DNA of 64,000 bases from contig NC_059362.1 in assembly GCF_019703515.2 (NCBI RefSeq), forward strand, positions 42,895,826-42,959,825, in the 5' to 3' direction. The DNA is from Myxocyprinus asiaticus. Lineage: Eukaryota; Chordata; Actinopteri; Cypriniformes; Catostomidae. The position numbers and the translations under genes are program-made. The notes beneath the pieces were generated by a model. That model was not told the origin of the DNA, ran no database searches, and saw nothing but the letters and a program-made list of their open reading frames with translations. Each line of letters begins with the position of its first letter. The first letter of the stretch is position 1. Shown one piece after another: positions 47,901-61,790 of the stretch.

Positions 47901-50900
47901 GTTGGAGTAAAGTTCTGATTTAGTAAAGTTCTGATCGATTAAAGTTCTGATTGAGTACAGTTCTAATTGAGTATAGTTCTGAATGAGTATAGATCTGATT
48001 GAGTACAGTTCTGATTGAGAATAGTCCTGAATGAATACAGTTCTGAATGAGTATAGTTCTGATTGAGTCCAGTTCTGATTGAGTATAGTCTTGAATGAGT
48101 ACAGGTCTAATTGAGTATAGTTCTGAATGAGTATAGATCTGATTGAGTACAGTTCTGATTGAGTATAGTCCGGAATGAATACAGTTCTGAATGAGTATAG
48201 TTCTGATTGAGTACAGTTCTGATTGAGTATAGTCCTGAATGAGTACAGTTCTGAATGAGTATAGTTCTGATTGAGTATAGTTCTGATTGAGTACAGTTCT
48301 GATTGAGTATAGTTCTGATTGAGTATAGTTCTGAATGAGTACAGTTCTAATTGAGTATAGGACTCCTGTTTGAGTAAAGTTCTGATTTAGTAAAGTTCTG
48401 ATCGATTAAAATTCTGATTGAGTACAGTTCTGAATGAGTACAGTTCTGATTGAGTATAGTCCTGAATGAGTACAGTTCTGAATGAGTACAGTTCTGATTG
48501 AGTATAGTCCTGAATGAGTAAAGTTCTGATTGAGTATAGTTCTGATTGAGTACAGTTCTGATTGAGTATAATTCTGATTGAGTATAATTCTGATTGAGTA
48601 TAGTTCTGAATGAGTACAGTTCTGATTGAGTATAATTCTGATTGAGTATAGTTCTGATTGAGTACAGTTCTGATTGAGTTTAATTCTGATTGAGTATAGT
48701 TCTGATTAAGTATAGTTCTGAATGAGTACAGTTCTAATTGAGTATAGGACTCCTGTTTGAGTAAAGTTCTGATTTAGTAAAGTTCTGATCATTTAAAGTT
48801 CTGATTGAGTACAGTTCTAGTTGAGTATATTTCTGAATGAGTACAGTTCTGATTGAGTATAGTCCTGAATGAGTACAGTTCTGAATGAGTACAGTTCTGA
48901 TTGAGTATAGTCCTGAATGAGTAAAGTTCTGATTGAGTATAGTTCTGATTAAGTACAGTTCTGATTGAGTATAATTCTGATCGAGTATTATTCTAATTTA
49001 ATATAGTTCTGATTGAGCTTAATTATGATTGAGTATATTTCTGATTAAGTATAGTTCTGAATGAGTATGGTTCTGATTGAGTATAGTCCTGAATGAGTAC
49101 AGCTCTGATTGTGTATAGTTCTGATTAAGTATAGTTCTGATTGAGTATAATTCTGAATGAGCATTGTTCTGATTGAGTGTAGGACTCCTGTTTGAGTAAA
49201 GTTCTGATTGAGTATAGTTCTGATTGAGTATAGTTCTGAATAAGTATAGTTCTGATTGAGTATAGTTCTGAATGAGTACAGTTCTGAATGAGTATAGCTC
49301 TGAATGAATACAGTTCTGATTGAGTATAGTTCTGACTGAGTATAATTCTGATTAAGTATAGTTCTGATTGAGTATAATTCTGAATGAGCATTGTTCTGAT
49401 TGAGTGTAGGACTCCTGTTTGAGTACATTTCTGATTGAGTATATTTCTGATTGAGTATAGTTCTGAATAAGTACAGTTCTGATTGATTATAGTTCTGAAT
49501 AAGTACAGTTCTGAATGAGTATATAACTGAATCAGTATTGTCCTGATTGAGTATCATTCTGATTGGGTACAGATCTGATTGAGTATAAATCTGATTGAGT
49601 ATAATTATGATTAAGTATAGTTTTGATTGAGCATTGTTCTGAATGAGTGTAGGACTCCTGTTTGAGTAAAGTTCTGATTGAGTATAGTCCTGAATGAGTA
49701 CAGTTCTGAATGAGTATAGTTCTGATTGAGTATAGTTCTGATTGAGTACAGTTCTGATTGAGTATAGTTCTGATTGAGTATAGTTCTGAATGAGTACAGT
49801 TCTAATTGAGTATAGGACTCCTGTTTGAGTAAAGTTCTGATTTAGTAAAGTTCTGATCGATTAAAATTCTGATTGAGTACAGTTCTGAATGAGTACAGTT
49901 CTGATTGAGTATAGTCCTGAATGAGTACAGTTCTGAATGAGTACAGTTCTGATTGAGTATAGTCCTGAATGAGTAAAGTTCTGATTGAGTATAGTTCTGA
50001 TTGAGTACAGTTCTGATTGAGTATAATTCTGATTGAGTATAATTCTGATTGAGTATAGTTCTGAATGAGTACAGTTCTGATTGAGTATAATTCTGATTGA
50101 GTATAGTTCTGATTGAGTACAGTTCTGATTGAGTTTAATTATGATTGAGTATAGTTCTGATTAAGTATAGTTCTGAATGAGTACAGTTCTAATTGAGTAT
50201 AGGACTCCTGTTTGAGTAAAGTTCTGATTTAGTAAAGTTCTGATCGTTTAAAGTTCTGATTGAGTACAGTTCTAGTTGAGTATATTTCTGAATGAGTACA
50301 GTTCTGATTGAGTATAGTCCTGAATGAGTACAGTTCTGAATGAGTACAGTTCTGATTGAGTATAGTCCTGAATGAGTAAAGTTCTGATTGAGTATAGTTC
50401 TGATTAAGTACAGTTCTGATTGAGTATAATTCTGATCGAGTATTATTCTAATTTAATATAGTTCTGATTGAGCTTAATTATGATTGAGTATATTTCTGAT
50501 TAAGTATAGTTCTGAATGAGTATGGTTCTGATTGAGTATAGTCCTGAATGAGTACAGCTCTGATTGTGTATAGTTCTGATTAAGTATAGTTCTGATTGAG
50601 TATAGTTCTGAATAAGTATAGTTCTGATTGAGTATAGTTCTGAATGAGTACAGTTCTGAATGAGTATAGCTCTGAATGAATACAGTTCTGATTGAGTATA
50701 GTTCTGACTGAGTATAATTCTGATTAAGTATAGTTCTGATTGAGTATAATTCTGAATGAGCATTGTTCTGATTGAGTGTAGGACTCCTGTTTGAGTACAT
50801 TTCTGATTGAGTATATTTCTGATTGAGTATAGTTCTGAATAAGTACAGTTCTGATTGATTATAGTTCTGAATAAGTACAGTTCTGAATGAGTATATAACT

Positions 50901-53218
50901 GAATCAGTATTGTCCTGATTGAGTATCATTCTGATTGGGTACAGATCTGATTGAGTATAAATCTGATTGAGTATAATTATGATTAAGTATAGTTTTGATT
51001 GAGCATTGTTCTGAATGAGTGTAGGACTCCTGTTTGAGTAAAGTTCTGATTGAGTATAGCTCTGATTGAGTATAGTTCTGAGTGAGTACAGTTCTGATTG
51101 AGTTCAGTTCTGAATGAGTATAGTTCTGAATGAGTACAGATCTGATTGAGTATAGATCTTAATGAGCATTGTTCTGATTGAGTGTAGGACTGAATGAATT
51201 TAGTTCTAACTGAATATAGTCCTGTTTCAGTAGAGGATATGACTATACTTCTGAATGAGTATAGTTCTGATTGAGAATAAGACACCTGATTGAGTAAATT
51301 TCTGATTGAGTATTGTTTTGAATGAGTGTACATCTGATTGAATATAGTTATGAATGAGAATATTTCTGATTGAGTATAGTTCTAATTGAGTATATAGTAC
51401 TGATTGAGTGTAGTTCTAAATAAGTAGTTTTAAATTTAGTATAGTTTTAAATAAGCATAGTATTAAGTATAGTTCTAAATGAGTAAAGTTAGAAATAAGT
51501 ATATTTCTGATTGTGTATAGTACTGACTGAGTATAGTGTAGTTGAGTAGTCTTTACTGTTAACATAAAAATGTTAAATTATAAAAGAGTGTAATTCTGAA
51601 TGTGTTTAGTACTGAAACAGTATAGTCCTGGTTGAGTGTTCTTTAAATGAGTGTGTTCATGAAAGAGTCTAGTCCTTAGAGAGTATAGTCCTGAATGAGT
51701 TTAGTTCTGATTGAGTTTAGTCCAGCAAGAGTATAGTGTTGAATAACTACAGTCCTGAATGAGTTTAGTTCTGATTGAGTACAGCAAGAGTATGGTTCTA
51801 ATTGAGTTTAGTTATGAATAAATATGTTTACTGATGTTTATGTCTATTGCAGGAGCTCTACAGTCAGTCTTATGATGAGATTGGCGTGATGTTCGCCTCT
51901 ATTCCAAACTTCTCTGACTTTTACACAGAGGAGAGCATAAACAATGGAGGAATAGAATGCCTTCGCATCCTGAATGAGATCATCTCTGACTTTGACAGTG
52001 TGAGTCTCGTGAGTTTCTCTTTCTTTTTCTCTTACTTTATTTCTCAGTTGTGTTTCTGAGGCTGTGTTTAATAATTAGTACACTCATGTTTCATCATTTG
52101 TTTAGCTAAAGTTCTCTTTAAAATAATTTGTTGTGTGTTTTTTTTTTCATTGAGTAGCTCTTGGATCGCTCCGAGTTTCGTTTCATCACAAAGATTAAGA
52201 CCATCGGTAGCACGTATATGGCTGCATCAGGTGTGACACCAGAAAGCAACACTAACGGATACGGCAACCGCAAGGTCAACTGCACAACACACACTAGACA
52301 CATACAAGAGCGTGCAATGCTTACGAAGATGTATCCTGTGATTCTGATGATAATGATGGTGTCACGCTGTGTGTGTGTGTGTGTGTATGTCTGTGTGTGA
52401 TACAGTTGGAGGATGAGTCCATTTTAGAGCGTTGGCAACACTTTGCTGATCTGGCAGACTTCGCCCTGGCTATGAAAGTCACTCTTGGAAATCTAAACAA
52501 ACAGTCATTTAATAACTTCATGCTGCGCATAGGTGAGCAGACATCTGACTGGATTATAGACCTGTATTAAAAGTATAGTTGAGAATGTGTCATATTTACA
52601 GTATAGTAGTTTGGCAGTATTGTTTTATTGTGTGCATTTTATTGTCAGGTCTGAATAAGGGAGGCATATTAGCTGGAGTCATTGGTGCTCGTAAACCTCA
52701 TTTTGATATCTGGGGAAACACTGTGAATGTGGCCAGTCGTATGGAGTCCACTGGGGTCATGGGTAACATACAGGTGACTGAAGTATTTCTCTTATTATTA
52801 ATAATAATTAGAACAGGAAATTTTGTTGAAACAAACTTGAATGTTCGTTTATTTTACATTTGAAAAAAGTTTTAAAAATCCTAGAAGTTTTAAAGGCCTA
52901 ATATAATTTGAATAGTTTAAGATTTATTCAGTCTAAAGGTTAGGATAGATCAATAGACAGACAGAGAAACAAAACAAGGTTACTTTAAAAATTTATATAC
53001 AGAGGTCTTTGTATTTTTATGGTGTGATGTTGGTGTTTTCTCAGGTGGTGGAGGACTGCTATAACATCCTGAAGGAGTACGGTTTCCGTTTCGTCAAAAG
53101 AGGACCCATCTATGTGAAAGGAAAAGGAGAATTGCTCACTTACTTCATGAAGGGCAAAGATAAACCTGTCACAAACACAACCGTCTCTCTCCCACATCAA
53201 ATACTAGACAAATCCTGA
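32382..53218 (+). CDS. adcy3: adenylyl cyclase type 3, 20 coding exons, complete
   Basis: Exons: 32382-33020, 35382-35531, 39622-39755, 40016-40127, 40238-40365, 40792-40950, 43877-44045, 44132-44203, 44371-44471, 44563-44724, 44809-44896, 45933-46049, 46419-46690, 46806-46887, 46979-47137, 51853-51999, 52158-52274, 52406-52532, 52649-52773, 53045-53218. All are GT-AG and all phases join, giving 1077 aa (human ADCY3 1144). The enzyme makes cAMP from ATP; in mammals it serves olfactory neurons and primary cilia. Six membrane segments come from exons 1-2 and six from exons 10-14. C1 has the metal-binding Asp in ILFADIVGF (D313) and KILGDCYYC (D357), 44 apart as usual. C2 has [14 protein letters not shown] and [15 protein letters not shown] (D998, N1005, R1009). 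[15 protein letters not shown] and [10 protein letters not shown] near the ends mark type 3. The frame is open from a GTG at 32325; the first ATG at 32382, with A at -3, is taken as start. The C1b linker and the TM11-12 loop are shorter than in mammals. Confidence 0.97.
33172..33856. mobile_element. palindromic element family A, copy 3 (adcy3 intron 1)
   Basis: Begins AAAGGGATAGTTCACCCAAAA and ends with the inverse TTTTGGGTGAACC. The halves are inverse complements through CCCAGTAGGTGGCGATATGC. Two minus-strand open frames overlap it only by chance. Confidence 0.85.
33857..35381. other. adcy3 intron 1, remainder
   Basis: AT-rich. There is a loose inverted repetition around 34610-35200 (GCAATTTGGCATGG, then TTAATGATGAAATTTTGTGC), probably another eroded palindromic element. 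No exon or RNA gene recognised. Confidence 0.35.
35532..38335. other. adcy3 intron 2, left part
   Basis: No coding exon is needed: exon 2 (EQSQQQ) joins exon 3 ([11 protein letters not shown]) directly, as in mammals. Open frames at 37273-38310 have no recognisable domain. No bounded repeat identified. Confidence 0.4.
38338..39200. repeat. CCAT-type tandem array with higher-order units (adcy3 intron 2)
   Basis: Roughly 850 bases of ATCC/ACCC tetranucleotide repeats. Blocks such as CACCCACCCAATCCATCC alternate with spacers of the type ATCAATACAAACATCC every 40-100 bases, so there is a second level of repetition. Long open frames on both strands (Pro/Ser/Ile/His on +, Trp/Met/Asp/Gly on -) are artefacts of a repeat without stop codons. 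Confidence 0.95.
41105..41828. repeat. dispersed GTTGCTA-type repeat in opposite orientations (adcy3 intron 6)
   Basis: The left part (41105-41300) reads GTGTTGCTATACAGTTGCTAA and GGTGGTTGCCATGGTGTTGC. The right part (41448-41828) carries imperfect 95-110-base units of the inverse type (AACACCCTGGCAACCACCCA, TAGTAATGCTCTAAGAACCA). Together they form an inverted repeat with tandem expansion of the right arm. Confidence 0.65.
41832..43520 (+). mobile_element. degenerate Tc1-like transposon, interrupted by a LINE end (adcy3 intron 6)
   Basis: The ends are inverted (TACACAGATGAGCCAAAACA at left, complement TACACTGATAAGCCAAAACA at right) and adjoin TA. Inside, broken + strand frames recall a Tc1-type transposase: [13 protein letters not shown] and [14 protein letters not shown] at the N-terminus, [20 protein letters not shown] around the second Asp, [17 protein letters not shown] around the third acidic residue. 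Many stops and frameshifts make it a pseudogene. A 508-bp insertion (42796-43303) splits the motif between PPNS and PDLN. Confidence 0.85.
42796..43303 (-). mobile_element. LINE 3' end inserted into the Tc1-like element
   Basis: On the minus strand the piece starts with the end of a reverse transcriptase frame ([14 protein letters not shown] then stop), continues through an AT-rich 3'UTR, and ends GACAATAAAAATGTGATTTG followed by ATTTG repeats. AATTC at 42791-42795 and 43304-43308 may be the target duplication. Removing the insert restores the transposase reading PPNSPDLN, which shows the order of events. Confidence 0.85.
44212..44330. repeat. TCTA/TCTG microsatellite (adcy3 intron 8)
   Basis: Imperfect tetranucleotide run between adcy3 exons 8 and 9. 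Confidence 0.85.
45160..45570 (-). mobile_element. tRNA-derived SINE, copy 5 (adcy3 intron 11)
   Basis: Minus-strand copy ending at the right with the complement of GGGGGCCTGGGTAG. It has a perfect 15-bp target duplication, GGATGTTGTACTTTT, at 45145-45159 and 45571-45585. The duplication is intact and the body is little decayed, so this is probably one of the youngest insertions in the window. It lies in the intron between exons 11 and 12 of adcy3. Confidence 0.9.
47165..51830. repeat. 4.6-kb minisatellite of a 16-bp unit (adcy3 intron 15)
   Basis: The unit is GAGTATAGTTCTGATT with variants (GAGTACAG, GAATGAG, TAGGACTCCTG). At 16 bases per unit, 4.6 kb is near 290 copies. It fills nearly all of the intron between exon 15 (ends 47137) and exon 16 (starts 51853), leaving short unique sequence at each end. 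Divergence rises toward the right edge (beyond about 51200). On the minus strand the consensus unit has no stop in any frame and reads as a 16-aa period ([16 protein letters not shown]), which explains the long Gln/Tyr/Ser-rich frames there. Confidence 0.97.
48225..51051. repeat. head-to-tail duplication of about 1.4 kb within the minisatellite
   Basis: Block 48225-49679 (1455 bases) recurs as 49680-51051 (1372 bases). Landmarks such as TAGGACTCCTGTTTGAGTAA at 48358 and 49813 lie 1455 apart. After an 83-base segment near 49148-49230 that is missing from the second block, landmarks lie 1372 apart. I noticed only a few substitutions by eye (for example GATCATTTAAAG at 48788 against GATCGTTTAAAG). 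Such identity implies a recent event. Confidence 0.85.
52362..52400. repeat. (TG)n microsatellite (adcy3 intron 17)
   Basis: GT dinucleotide run ending just before the acceptor of exon 18 (52406), in place of a normal pyrimidine tract. The acceptor is TGTGATACAG, so the upstream tract is unusually purine-rich. Confidence 0.8.
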
Positions 53219-53239
53219 GAAGACTGTTAAAGACAAGGA

Positions 53240-53460
53240 CATGATGCTTTCTTTTTTGTGTTTTGGGGCTTTTCCACATTCTATTGATAAAGACAAAGAT
53301 GGGGCAGTAAATTATTGAGGAAAGAGAGGGGAATCAGAGCAATACACTGGCAGGAATCAAACCTGTGTCTCCCACATGAGCAATACAGCTCAACATGTCT
53401 GCAGTGCATGCACTACCCACAAAGCCACAACCTGCGCACATGTATGTCAACACGTAATCA
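53240..53460 (-). mobile_element. possible tRNA-derived SINE fragment after adcy3
   Basis: On the minus strand, GGTTTGATTCCTGCC resembles a pol III B box and GTGGCTTTGTGGGTAGTGCA an A-box region in the right order, followed by a short body ending near TCAATAGAATG. It lies in what should be the adcy3 3'UTR. It is a different family from the five SINEs above. The assignment is tentative. Confidence 0.4.
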
Positions 53461-54006
53461 AGATTGAGCAAAAATATGTTTGTCTCTACTTTCTAAAGGT
53501 TACAGAATGTTCTCTTATGGGAGTGTTATCAAAAGGCAGAGTTTTTTTATCAATTGATTGAATTGTAGAATAACCGAGAATAGTGCACTGAAACCATATT
53601 CTTATTATGTAGTCAGGGTCTTTTTATACTTAATCAAATGCAGTGGTGGGCCGTGCATTAAAAGTCTAGGCCTTCAGTGTGATTCATGCCATTAAGAAAA
53701 CACAGTTTCACAATGAATAAGACACCCTATGCCTTTGGGCATCATACATTATGTCGCAGCTAACTAGTAATAACAATTGACATTTTAAAAACACTTGAAA
53801 CAACACTTAATGCTCAAGCAAGCCTAATTTTAACTGAAGCATGACTGTTTTGTGAAATGAACATCTCCCGAACAGACATTCAAAAATCATAATTTTTCAT
53901 ATGAATCTACCAAGGAGGTCTATAATACCTGGAAAAATCTATCTAATAATATTTGCGATTTAAATGTTGCTTGCAATAAATTTCGTTTCGTCAGGGTACA
54001 CGGTTA
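53461..54006. other. adcy3 downstream region
   Basis: AATAAA at 53975-53980 could end a long adcy3 3'UTR, but it may lie in repeat DNA. The stretch from 53640 (GTGGGCCGTGCATTAAAAG) looks like the start of an eroded mobile element: part of it (AATGCTCAAGCA then AGCCTAATTT) recurs near 55825. No gene. Confidence 0.35.
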
Positions 54007-55798
54007 TGCTGCGTTCCATTCAAGTAGGATGTGAGATATTCCTACATGATATCTCCGACCATTTATGCATTCCATTCCCCGATATTCAGAACTGCAACGC
54101 TCCCATTCGCTTAGCAGGGGTTTGACTCTCATTAGAGATGTCTCCTAGCAACCCAACTGATAAACAATGCTGCAGTGCTAGCATTTGTGCTTCAGGTGTA
54201 TGATTATCAAAAGAGATTATAATGTTTTATACAGCTGTTTCTGCAGGCGTTTGTTAAACAAGCTTTAATATCATGTAATGTGGAAACAAACTAATTTATC
54301 AATATTACTTAAAGGTGCAATATGTAAGATTCAGAAACCCTTGTTATTAATGACACCTGTGACCATTAAGTGAACTGCAGCCAGCTACCTGTTGCTCGTG
54401 CACACACTCCATAGGGACGCGAGCGAGCGAGCATCGACCAAAACAATGACGTAATGTACAAAGAGACAACGTGATTCACCCGGATCATGCTGACAGATGA
54501 GGTAGCATAATTAAAATTACACAGTTATGATTGTTTTACTACAAACTTTGAGACTGTATATTATATTTGACTCCAGTGCTGGAACAGGGCTAAAACAAAG
54601 TGTGGATATAGGTCTGACTATGCGAGACTGTAGTTTGAAGTAATCTCTTTTTTTTGCATGATACATTGACTGCATTTATACGATAGTCAGCATTAGCTAG
54701 CTAGCCAGCTTTATCAATAGCTGTTAGCTAAATTTGGTTGATGATGACAGTAGCTGTTTATAAAATAGACTGTATATTATAAATATGTTGACACAATTCA
54801 GTATTGATGTGATTCCATCACAACTGTCATTTTGATATATCGATGCGCTATTGTTTTATAATAATAGAATGTATATATTTTCTGTATAACCAAGTTACAT
54901 TAATCTTGAACATTGTCTAGCATTCATTTCATGTGTTATTGTAGTTTACCTTGCTGAATAATTACAAATTAACATTATGTCAGTTACTGTGAATCACCAT
55001 ACCTGACTTTTAAGATCGTTGAAATTATTAGAAATTTACGAAGCAAGGTAGCTTGCAATTCGTCAGCAGGCAAGATCAAGTTAGCTAAAATTACACAGAT
55101 TAATCCTTATGGCACTATATTTCACATGCTTTGCAGTTATGTAAGCTTACCTGTCCAATAAGAAGAACACCAATTCAGGGTCGGTTTTGATCCCCAAAAC
55201 CAAACGAAGGTCCCTCCATGAAATAAATGCCCTGCCGATGTTCACTCTAGTTTTCACTCGACCACGATCACGTTCCCGCTTAGCCAGACGGGATTCAGTA
55301 GATAAATGTTTTTTTGGGTTATTTGTCTTACTCTGAGTTTGTGTAGGAGTCGGTGTTGTGCTGGGAGCCGGGCGTTTGCTGGATTCCATCTCTAAGACAA
55401 CGTTACCTAGTGTTGCAGTTTGTTGTCACTGCTGAATAGCGGAAGAGAAGCTATTACTGTCTGAGGCAAGGCTCTCGGGATCGCGCATAAACGTCACATC
55501 CTTTGGATTTTCCCGGCAAAAGCGACCCGCTCCCTTCACATGAAAATCAGTCTACAGGCTTTAATAGGCAACCTAGGAAGTCCAGGAAGGGCTCATTTTT
55601 TTAAGTTGCATTACAAGCCGTTCACACATTGGCATCATGTTTGTGTGACATCATGCCCCTGCATCTCAGTGAAATCGGTGTTGAGAAATTCTGCAGGAGC
55701 CTACAAGTTGTAATTCTGACTTCAAGATGCATTCCATTGCACTTTTCCTAGTAGGAAGTGGTAAAATACGACTTTCCGAGTTGAATGGAACACAGCAC
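54007..55798. mobile_element. terminal-inverted-repeat element containing an exon-like minus-strand ORF
   Basis: Left end TGCTGCGTTCCATTCAAGTA and right end (complement TGCTGTGTTCCATTCAACTC) are inverted copies over about 40 bases with mismatches. A second repeat seems nested within it from about 54311 (AAAGGTGCAATATGTAAGATT); its other end is not clear. Superfamily not assigned. Confidence 0.5.
55151..55389 (-). pseudogene. exon-like ORF of unknown, possibly transposon-associated, protein
   Basis: On the minus strand an ATG at 55389 opens a frame of about 79 codons (starts MESSKRPAPSTTPTPTQ; later RLAKRERDRGRVKTRVNIG and FISWRDLRLVLGIKTD) that runs into a consensus donor, GGACAG|GTAAGC. Upstream DNA is CpG-richer than the flanks. 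I associate the TRVNIG-AF-W-L-G-K-D-EL-FLL pattern with the N-termini of many uncharacterised fish proteins that occur in multiple copies, probably of transposon origin. That is memory, not a search. No following exon was found on this strand within the repeat. It may be a first exon of a mobile gene or a dead copy. Confidence 0.4.
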
Positions 55799-57230
55799 TA
55801 CTTTTCAAAACTTGATCTGACACTGAATGCTCAAGCAGCCTAATTTACACTTAGAAAACACCTGATGTTGCTAAAACAATGCAAAAAGCACTTACCAATT
55901 TACTTGAGGTGAAAATCAGTCCTCCTTTCATGATTAATAAATTAAGCAATCACACGGTCATGCAGAACATCTCAGGTTTGTAAATCCATAAGGATCTCTT
56001 TCTGAATGGCGATAGCTGCAGTGATAACAGCCAACTCGTCAACGAGATCTTGCGCTCTTTGCTTTCAAATTACGTCACTTAAAGTGTGATTGCGTCACTC
56101 AAGGCCAGCTAGAAGGCCTTGACCGGGACATATCCCACCCACCAAGAACAAATAAATCAATCTGATTGGCTGATGAATCTGACAATCTGACAATCTGACA
56201 ATCTGACTTTAGTTTCCCATTCATTTGCACTGTTGAGGGATTCTGTAGAAAGTCTGAAGGGCTGAGGGGGTGGAGCTCAGACTCACCTGTTGCTTTGGAC
56301 GTGATTTGTGAAACAGTTGTAACACTTTGCTTGTAAGTATCAAGGAATAAATTCTGACTGGATAAACTTTAAGTTTTTCTCTATTTGTTTGTAGATTAAT
56401 TAAGAGTGGAAAGCGATTAAAAATACATAGGCAAAAAGGTGATAGAGAATTAAAGGATGAAAAATATTTATTTATTTGGCATGTTAGGCAAGCAGAGAAG
56501 GCTTTGCTGGCCCTGAGAATTCGCCATTGATTAAATGGCATTTTAATAGTAAAACTTCTTCAGGTCCATAGCTCAAATACAAAGGTGGTGTCTGATATAT
56601 GCTATGTACCGGTGATCCACTTGCGTTTCACTTCTGATGCTCAGTTTGTCTCATGTGTGCTTTGATTAAACTCATGGTTATAGATTCAGTTCTCAGAATG
56701 TGTGGAATATTTGTAGATTATTGATTTTGCAGTTCTATGTGTGGATTTGCCATTCTCAGTGTTTAAAATCATTTTGTTTGCCTGATGTAAAATATCTTTA
56801 CAAGACTCTTTACAAGGTACATTAAAAAGAGCCAAACTTTAATACCGTCTTGTTGAGTTTTAATAATGTTTGCCAATGTAAATATTTGCAATTTGGTCAC
56901 CATGGTTACCTTGGTCAGATATTACTAAACAAAGAGAAAAACTTGGTATTAGCCACTCAAGTTATAAATAAAGAAATGTATTGAAAGTTGAACTGAAAAG
57001 AAATGTAAACAAAATGACAGAAAGATTGTTATGCTGATTGAAGGAGAGTATTTTATTTGAGTGGGGACTATATTGTAAGGTCTATCATAAACCAGTAATG
57101 GGTTTATACGTCTTTTATAGACCCACTGCTATGAAAATTTGTTTCAGATCATGGAGAATAATGTAAAGTCTCCATAAGTGATAATTTATTGATAATATCT
57201 TGCAAACTGCGCCCCCTGTTAGTTAGATCG
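55799..57230. other. adcy3-wdr26 spacer
   Basis: 55810-56120 shares segments with 53640-53850 and appears to be the other side of an eroded element. A CAATCTGA triplicate lies at about 56179-56205. No coding exon recognised; the 106-aa minus frame near 56221-56541 has no identifiable domain. Confidence 0.35.
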
Positions 57231-57590
57231 CTGGCCGGAAGTGAGGCAGCAGGGGAATATCCGGTGACGTCAGCGCGTCTGGACGACATTACTTATGCAG
57301 CAGTTTGAAGAGAAACAACAACACGAACGACACTCGCACGACGGAACGCGATCTGGACCGCGTGAGCCCGACGCCTCTTTTCCTCCACCGGGCTTCAACG
57401 GCTTCTAACCACGGCCGCTCTCGGTGAGGAAACTCTGGCCTCCGCTTCCTCCTCCTCCGACTCGGACACCGGTGGAGCGTCGCCGCCCCCGCGGAAGAAG
57501 CACCGAGCCTCGGCGGCGGAGGGAGCAGGAGAGTCAGGGGCTTCAGCGGGCCTTCCGTCAGCGACTCACCTCAGCCGAACCGGCAACAAC

Positions 57591-61545
<3,955 letters not shown>

Positions 61546-61596
61546 TAAATGTGAAGTTCTTTACGTTCTAGATCGGGAGAGACGTGAAGGGGGTTT

Positions 61597-61790
61597 AAAG
61601 GGATAGTTCGCCCAAAAATAAAAATTCTCTCATCATTTACTCACCCTCATGCCATCCCAGATGTGTATGACTTTCTTTCTTCAGCAGAACACATTTGACT
61701 CCAAAAATCATTGACAGTCAGCATAAAAGTCATCCATAAGTCTCCACTGGTTAAATTAATGTCTTCTAAAGTGAAACGATGGTGTTTTTT
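61597..61790. mobile_element. family A palindromic element, 5' fragment (wdr26 intron 2)
   Basis: Begins AAAGGGATAGTTCGCCCAAA and includes TCATTTACTCACCCTCATGC and TCCCAGATGTGTATGACTTT as in the full copies, then diverges. The mirrored half is missing. Confidence 0.65.

Noticed and set aside
49045..51333. Minus-strand open frames of 87-170 codons with Gln/Tyr/Ser repeats
   Set aside because: They follow from a 16-bp stop-free unit; no promoter, splice or domain evidence. Kept only as an observation.
56221..56541. 106-codon minus-strand frame between adcy3 and wdr26
   Set aside because: No domain recognised, no splice or promoter context; likely chance.
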